A stretch of 9,981 bases of DNA from an uncultured Eubacteriales bacterium (lineage in GTDB: Bacteria > Bacillota > Clostridia > Peptostreptococcales > Anaerovoracaceae). Shown here in pieces: positions 5,761 through 9,981 of this stretch. Below the pieces are notes generated by a model. The model worked only from the letters and a program-made list of their open reading frames with translations, had not been told where the DNA came from and did not search any database. A program made the translations under genes and the position numbers. Location: the NCBI GenBank assembly GCA_902797345.1, contig CADBSL010000204.1, positions 1-9,981 of the forward strand, given 5' to 3'. The first letter of the stretch is position 1, and each line of letters opens with the position of its first letter.

Positions 5761-8598
5761 TCACTCTCCTGTTCCGGCTTCCAAAGCCTCCAGGTACCGC
5801 TGGAGTTCTTTTAAATAATCCCCGTAGGCGGCCCAATCGCCGCTCTGCTGGGCAGTTACCGCTTTGTCAAAGACCTCGTTGGCCTTTTGGATCAATTCTT
5901 CCTGGGTGGCGGTCTGAGCCTCTCCGGCTTCCTGCTCGCCCTCTGCCGGGGCTTCCCCGTTTTCAGCCGCTTCCACCTCAGCCGGGTCCGCGTCGATCTC
6001 GCCTACATAGGCCAGTTCTCCGATCTCCCGTCCGAAGAGAGTCTTCAGGGCATCCCCCAGGGTGGCTTCATAGGCGATATTGTCATTGAAGACCGCGATC
6101 ACCCGCTTCACCTCCGGCAGGGAGCTGTCGTTGTCCGCCTGCAGGTAGATGGGTTCCACATACATCAGCGAATCCTCCACCGGGATCACGAACATGTTGC
6201 CCCTCAGGTAGGTGGATCCTCTCTGGCTCCAAAGGGAGAATTCCTTGGAGATAATGGGATCCTGGTCGATCTGGGCTTCTACCTGGGCCGGACCGTAGAC
6301 CGTCTTGCCCTTGGGCATCCGGTACAGCTTCAGCTCTCCGTAGTGTTCCCCGTCGCACCGGGCGATCAGCATCCCCGTCATATTGTTCTTGCTGATCGGT
6401 GTATAGGAGATCGTCAGCAGGAATTCCTCTTCGGTGCTCCCCGGCAGGCTCATGATGAAGTAATTGGAATCCATCTGAGTGGTCTCCTGACCGTAGATCT
6501 CGTTGGCGATGTCCCACTGGTCCTCGCCCTGATAGAAGACGCTGACGTCTTTCATGTGATATTTCGTGTACATTTCCGCCTGGACCTCGAAGAGGGACTT
6601 CGGGTAGCGGATGTGCTTGTACAGATCCTGGGGCATCTGCTCCACGCTCTTGAAGAGCTTCGGGAAGATCTTCGCCATGGTCATCACCACCGGATCCTCC
6701 GGGTCCACGATGTAGAAGGAGACATTGCCGTCGTAAGCGTTCACCACCACTTTCACGGAGTTGCGGATGTAATTGAGCTGTCCCGCGTAGGGTTCCGTGT
6801 AGGGGTAATAAGAGCTGGTGGTGTAGGCGTCGATCATCCAATACAGCTGTCCGTCATCCGAGACCACCATGTAAGGGTCTTTGTCATAGGACAGATACGG
6901 CGCGATCTTCTTCACCCGGGTCTCGATGTTCCGGTCCACCAAGATCTTGGAATTCGACGAGATGTTCGTGGATACTAAGATCTTCATGCTGTGTTCCCGG
7001 ATCGCGAACAGCACCCGGTTCAGCGGATTCAGGTTGATGCCGGAATCCGATTCGTATTCCGTATATACATTGCTTTCCCCCAGGGGGTAGTCGAATTCTT
7101 TTTCATCGGTGTTGACAATGATGTAATTGTCCGTCAGTTCTCCGAAATAGATCTCCGGCCGGGTCAGCTGGATCTCCGGCACCTGGGATTCCGGGGGCAC
7201 GTTCTGGATCATGATGTCCGGCTGTCCGGAAGCAGTGATGCTGTTCACCTTGGACAGGGTGATCCCGTAGCCGTGGGTGTACTTCAGGTGTTTGGTGATC
7301 CACTGGGAGTTGATCCGCTCCTCATCGATCTCCCGGGCCGACAGGAAGACCTGGGAATAATCCCCGTCTACCTGGTAGCGGTCCACATCCACCCCGTGGA
7401 AGGTGTAGTATTGTTTGATAGACTGACGTTGGTTGTAGAACTGCTTCGTGGGACCGAAGTCGTTGATCCGGATGTTCTCGAAGATGGCGCTGTTTTTGGT
7501 GATATCCTCCGCCGTCAAAGCATCATCCGCCGCGAAGCTGCTCTCTTCTATCTTGTCCAGGCCGTAAGCCGCCTGGGTCATTTCGATATTGTTCTGGATA
7601 TAAGGGCTTTCTTTGTTGATCTCGTCCGGTGCCACCACGAAGTTCTGAACGATCATCCCCACGCCGGTGCCCAGGGCAAAGACCAGGATCATGGCCACAG
7701 GCCCCGCTGCCGCCAGTTTCACCTTCTTATTCTTCAATCCCAGACAGAAGGTCACTGCCGAGACTGCTGAAAGGGCGATCAGGATCCGGTACATCCACAG
7801 GTGGATATTGGCATCCACATATCCGGCGCCGTAGACCACACTGCCCTGGTTATATAAAAGGCCGTACTGCTTCAGGAAGAATCCTGCCGCCAGCACTGCG
7901 AAGATGATGACCGCTAAGATGATCACCTGTCTCATGCCGATCTGCAGCAGAGTCCGCCAATTGTCGGACAGTAAGTTCCGCCCGATCATCCTCGGGTCTC
8001 TGGTACCGGAGAATTCGTCCTCCGCCGCATCGGAAATGGCCGCCTGGAACCCCTTGGGGCGTTTTGCCCACACCAGATACGCATAATAGATCAGGGTTAC
8101 CGCCACCAGGCCGATGATGAAATTCAGCGCCAGAGCGTAGATCTCATTGGCCAGAGGCAGGGCAAAGATATAGGTGCTGATATCATTGCCGAACAGGGGA
8201 TCCTCCCTCCCGAATTTCGTTTTATGGATGAAGCTCATGATCTCATACCACAGGGTCGTGGTGGTCATCATGGTGAACAGGAAGGCCGCCACCGCCGCGA
8301 TCAGCCAGGAGATCTTGTTGATCGTGGTGTCCTTGGCGTTGAAAGTGACGACTTCCACTTTTTTATCATAGTCTTTTTGGATCAGCTGCAGATACAGTCG
8401 GATCAGCCCTGCCGAAACGATGAAGCAGGGGATCCCCAGTTTCAGTTGGGACAGCAGTTTCGTCCAGAAGACGGAGGCATATCCCAGGTCCTTGAACCAC
8501 AGGTAATCCGTGATAAAGGTGATCAGCACCCCTGCCAGCGCAGCGATCACCGCCAGGGCGATCAGGATGCCTAAAACCACTTTGGAACGTTTTTTCAT
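5761..8598 (-). CDS. UPF0182 family large membrane protein
   Basis: A 945-residue protein of the uncharacterised UPF0182 (COG1615) family. Seven hydrophobic segments occupy the first third (about residues 7-30, 52-74, 96-118, 150-177, 222-243, 266-288 and 295-319). A large soluble domain of about 500 residues follows, which by an odd number of passes is predicted to lie outside the cell. Family hallmarks are DYLWFKDLGYASVFWTKLL near the N-terminus and the YIQNNIEMTQAAYGLDKI segment (333-350) just after the last membrane helix. The protein ends with a Glu/Ala-rich linker and a helical region containing SGDWAAYGDYLKELQRYLEAL, also usual for the family. A TTG at 8619 could extend the frame by 7 codons, but AAAGGAG (8605-8611) lies 6 nt before the ATG at 8598, so I chose that start. 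It is the first gene after a good promoter and its TGA is 4 nt from the glutamine synthetase start. No function is established for the family. Confidence 0.93.
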   Translation of the reverse strand: MKKRSKVVLGILIALAVIAALAGVLITFITDYLWFKDLGYASVFWTKLLSQLKLGIPCFIVSAGLIRLYLQLIQKDYDKKVEVVTFNAKDTTINKISWLIAAVAAFLFTMMTTTTLWYEIMSFIHKTKFGREDPLFGNDISTYIFALPLANEIYALALNFIIGLVAVTLIYYAYLVWAKRPKGFQAAISDAAEDEFSGTRDPRMIGRNLLSDNWRTLLQIGMRQVIILAVIIFAVLAAGFFLKQYGLLYNQGSVVYGAGYVDANIHLWMYRILIALSAVSAVTFCLGLKNKKVKLAAAGPVAMILVFALGTGVGMIVQNFVVAPDEINKESPYIQNNIEMTQAAYGLDKIEESSFAADDALTAEDITKNSAIFENIRINDFGPTKQFYNQRQSIKQYYTFHGVDVDRYQVDGDYSQVFLSAREIDEERINSQWITKHLKYTHGYGITLSKVNSITASGQPDIMIQNVPPESQVPEIQLTRPEIYFGELTDNYIIVNTDEKEFDYPLGESNVYTEYESDSGINLNPLNRVLFAIREHSMKILVSTNISSNSKILVDRNIETRVKKIAPYLSYDKDPYMVVSDDGQLYWMIDAYTTSSYYPYTEPYAGQLNYIRNSVKVVVNAYDGNVSFYIVDPEDPVVMTMAKIFPKLFKSVEQMPQDLYKHIRYPKSLFEVQAEMYTKYHMKDVSVFYQGEDQWDIANEIYGQETTQMDSNYFIMSLPGSTEEEFLLTISYTPISKNNMTGMLIARCDGEHYGELKLYRMPKGKTVYGPAQVEAQIDQDPIISKEFSLWSQRGSTYLRGNMFVIPVEDSLMYVEPIYLQADNDSSLPEVKRVIAVFNDNIAYEATLGDALKTLFGREIGELAYVGEIDADPAEVEAAENGEAPAEGEQEAGEAQTATQEELIQKANEVFDKAVTAQQSGDWAAYGDYLKELQRYLEALEAGTGE

Positions 8599-8642
8599 TT
8601 CTTTCTCCTTTGACTCCAATCCGGTAAAATCCTTTACACTCC

Positions 8643-8671
8643 ATTATATCTCATTTTCTATGGATTACCAA
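8643..8671 (-). promoter_or_regulatory. Promoter of the UPF0182-GS-serS-DUF975 operon
   Basis: On the minus strand a perfect -10 TATAAT (8648 down to 8643) lies 17 nt from a -35 TTGGTA (8671 down to 8666; 4 of 6 match to TTGACA). The predicted start site near 8636 gives a leader of about 38 nt before the ATG at 8598, too short for a riboswitch or T-box. It is the only strong promoter seen upstream of the four-gene block. Confidence 0.8.
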
Positions 8672-8689
8672 CCATTTTTCGCCGAAGAG

Positions 8690-8727
8690 CATACAAAAAC
8701 CCGGGGGCGCTTCCCGCGCTCCCGGGT
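8690..8727 (-). terminator. Terminator of the hybrid histidine kinase gene
   Basis: Read on the minus strand, ACCCGGG (8727-8721) pairs with CCCGGGT (8705-8699). The stem continues inwards by five more pairs, one of them a G-U type, to a 5-nt loop (8711-8715). A short run of T follows (8699-8695), then GTATG. It starts about 12 nt after the kinase stop and separates that gene from the downstream operon promoter. Confidence 0.88.
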
Positions 8728-8739
8728 CGGTGTTTTGAT

Positions 8740-9981
8740 CTAACTTTGAATCAGTTTTTCCAGGGTCTCAAACAGCGCTTCCGGCTCCACCGGTTTGCTC
8801 AGGTGGGCATTCAGCCCCGCCTGCATGCTGCGCTGGACGTCTTCATCGAAGGCGTTGGCCGTCAGGGCGATGATCGGCAGTGTCTTCACATCCTCCCGGT
8901 CCAGTGCCCGGATCCGCCGGGTGGCCTCCAGACCATCCATTTCCGGCATTCTCATATCCATCAGCACCGCATCATAGTATCCCGGTTCATGTTCCTCCAC
9001 CATTTCCAGAGCGATCCGCCCGTTTTCCGCCACCTCGGTTTCGATCTCCCGCATGGCCAATACCATTACCATGATCTCCGCATTGACCATCATATCTTCC
9101 GCCAGCAGGATCCGGCGGCCCTTCAGGTCCGTCCGGTTCTGCATCAGCGCCAGATTCTTCTTCCGGAACGCTTCCCGGAACTCATCGATCACCGTCGCAG
9201 CGAACAGCGGTTTGGGCACGAAGCCGTCCACACCGGCTTCCCGGGCTTCCTCCGCCACATCGTCCCAATGATAAGAAGTCAGGATGATGATCGGGGTCTC
9301 GTCCCCCACCAGTTCCCGGATCCGCCGGGTCGTCTCCACGCCATCCATCTCCGGCATCTTCCAATCCACCAGGATCAGGTGATAGGGGTCTCTCCGGGCA
9401 TGACGGACTTCTACCATCCGCAGCCCTTCTGCTCCGGACCCGGCGATGTCGCAGTCGATGCCGACCTGGCCCAGAACGATCTGGGCGTGCTCACAGGCCA
9501 CCGGATCATCATCGATCACCAGGATACTCAGCTCATGGGCCTGGATCTCGTCTTCGGAGGTCTCATCTTTCCGACCGGAACGGGTCAGCGTCACCATTAC
9601 GGTGAAAGTGGTCCCCACATCCTTTTCGCTGGCGACCTCCACGTGACCGTTCATCATTTCCACCAGGTTTTTCATGATGGGCATCCCCAGCCCGGTGCTG
9701 CCGTATTTACTGGTCGTGGAAGAATCCTCCTGTGTGAAAGCATCGAAGAGTCGGGGCAGGTACTCCGGACTCATGCCGATGCCGGTATCGGAGATGGTCA
9801 GCTTCAGCGTGCTCTTGTCCTCCAGCCGGGCCGTTTCCTCTACCGTGAAGGTGACCGATCCGCCCTCCGGCGTGAACTTCACCGCATTGGAGAGGATGTT
9901 GATCATGATCTGCCGCAGCTTCATGTCATCACCGATGTAATAATCGTCGATGGTCCCCCTGATCCGGCATTCATAATCCAG
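8740..9981 (-). CDS. Hybrid sensor histidine kinase with two receiver domains, C-terminal part (5' partial)
   Basis: The frame is open to the window edge, so the sensor, the dimerisation helices and the phospho-accepting His are not visible. The 413 visible residues begin in the ATP-binding domain: N box around INILSNAVKF (27-36), G1 box DTGIGM (65-70) and G2 box GSTGLGM (94-100). Receiver 1 (about 151-275) has the acidic triad DDD (157-159), phospho-accepting D206 in LVDWKMP and K257 in PKPL. Receiver 2 (about 289-412) has ED (295-296), D342 in LMDMRMP, T374 and K396 in SKPV. Both receivers appear competent for phosphorylation. The protein ends right after receiver 2, with no Hpt or DNA-binding output domain, so the signal must pass to a separate partner or regulate the kinase itself. 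The ATG at 9924 lies within the N box region and is not the real start. The stimulus cannot be inferred. Stop codon TAG. Confidence 0.93.
   Translation of the reverse strand: MDYECRIRGTIDDYYIGDDMKLRQIMINILSNAVKFTPEGGSVTFTVEETARLEDKSTLKLTISDTGIGMSPEYLPRLFDAFTQEDSSTTSKYGSTGLGMPIMKNLVEMMNGHVEVASEKDVGTTFTVMVTLTRSGRKDETSEDEIQAHELSILVIDDDPVACEHAQIVLGQVGIDCDIAGSGAEGLRMVEVRHARRDPYHLILVDWKMPEMDGVETTRRIRELVGDETPIIILTSYHWDDVAEEAREAGVDGFVPKPLFAATVIDEFREAFRKKNLALMQNRTDLKGRRILLAEDMMVNAEIMVMVLAMREIETEVAENGRIALEMVEEHEPGYYDAVLMDMRMPEMDGLEATRRIRALDREDVKTLPIIALTANAFDEDVQRSMQAGLNAHLSKPVEPEALFETLEKLIQS

Noticed and set aside
5887..6978. 363-codon open frame on the + strand opposite UPF0182
   Set aside because: Antisense shadow with biased His/Arg/Val composition and no ribosome binding site, opposite a clear UPF0182 reading frame.
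8599..8619. TTG start for UPF0182 at 8619
   Set aside because: It would place the AAAGGAG ribosome binding site inside the gene; the ATG at 8598 is 6 nt from that site.

Overview
The window looks like chromosomal DNA from a moderately GC-rich member of the Bacillota, most likely class Clostridia. The grounds are the strong AGGAGG-type ribosome binding sites, a DUF975 membrane protein (a family concentrated in Bacillota), a clostridial-style UPF0182 protein, an unusually large glutamine synthetase, a CbxX/CfqX (SpoVK-like) AAA+ ATPase and a tRNA gene with an encoded CCA end. No genus can be named from sequence alone, and there is no phage, transposase, CRISPR or plasmid gene.

Layout, left to right. 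Positions 1-669 (+) are the C-terminal part of a CbxX/CfqX-type AAA+ ATPase with an acidic, Pro/Ala-rich tail containing a perfect 36-bp tandem duplication. The tail ends at an amber codon, but tail-like acidic sequence continues in frame beyond it. A strong terminator follows at 883-925. Positions 926-1347 hold no gene that I can support; the + strand there is markedly pyrimidine-rich and carries four related GGACA/TGTCC half-sites arranged as two dyads. A well-formed promoter (1348-1376) drives a solitary tRNA-Val(CAC) at 1391-1466, followed by two hairpin terminators, the second probably bidirectional.

Positions 1705-8598 are a four-gene block on the minus strand. In transcription order: UPF0182 membrane protein, large glutamine synthetase (starting 4 nt after the UPF0182 stop), seryl-tRNA synthetase (17-18 nt later) and a DUF975 membrane protein (71 nt later). 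A good sigma-A-type promoter (TTGGTA, 17 nt, TATAAT) lies just upstream of UPF0182 and the bidirectional hairpin at about 1525-1559 probably ends the transcript. Upstream of that promoter, and insulated from it by its own terminator, is the C-terminal half of a hybrid histidine kinase with two receiver domains (8740-9981, minus, running off the window edge).

Most of the window is ordinary core genome. The parts most worth a second look are the interrupted tail of the AAA+ protein, the GGACA dyads in the silent region, the unusual glutamine synthetase architecture and its translational linkage to UPF0182. I did not find convincing evidence of a new multi-gene system.
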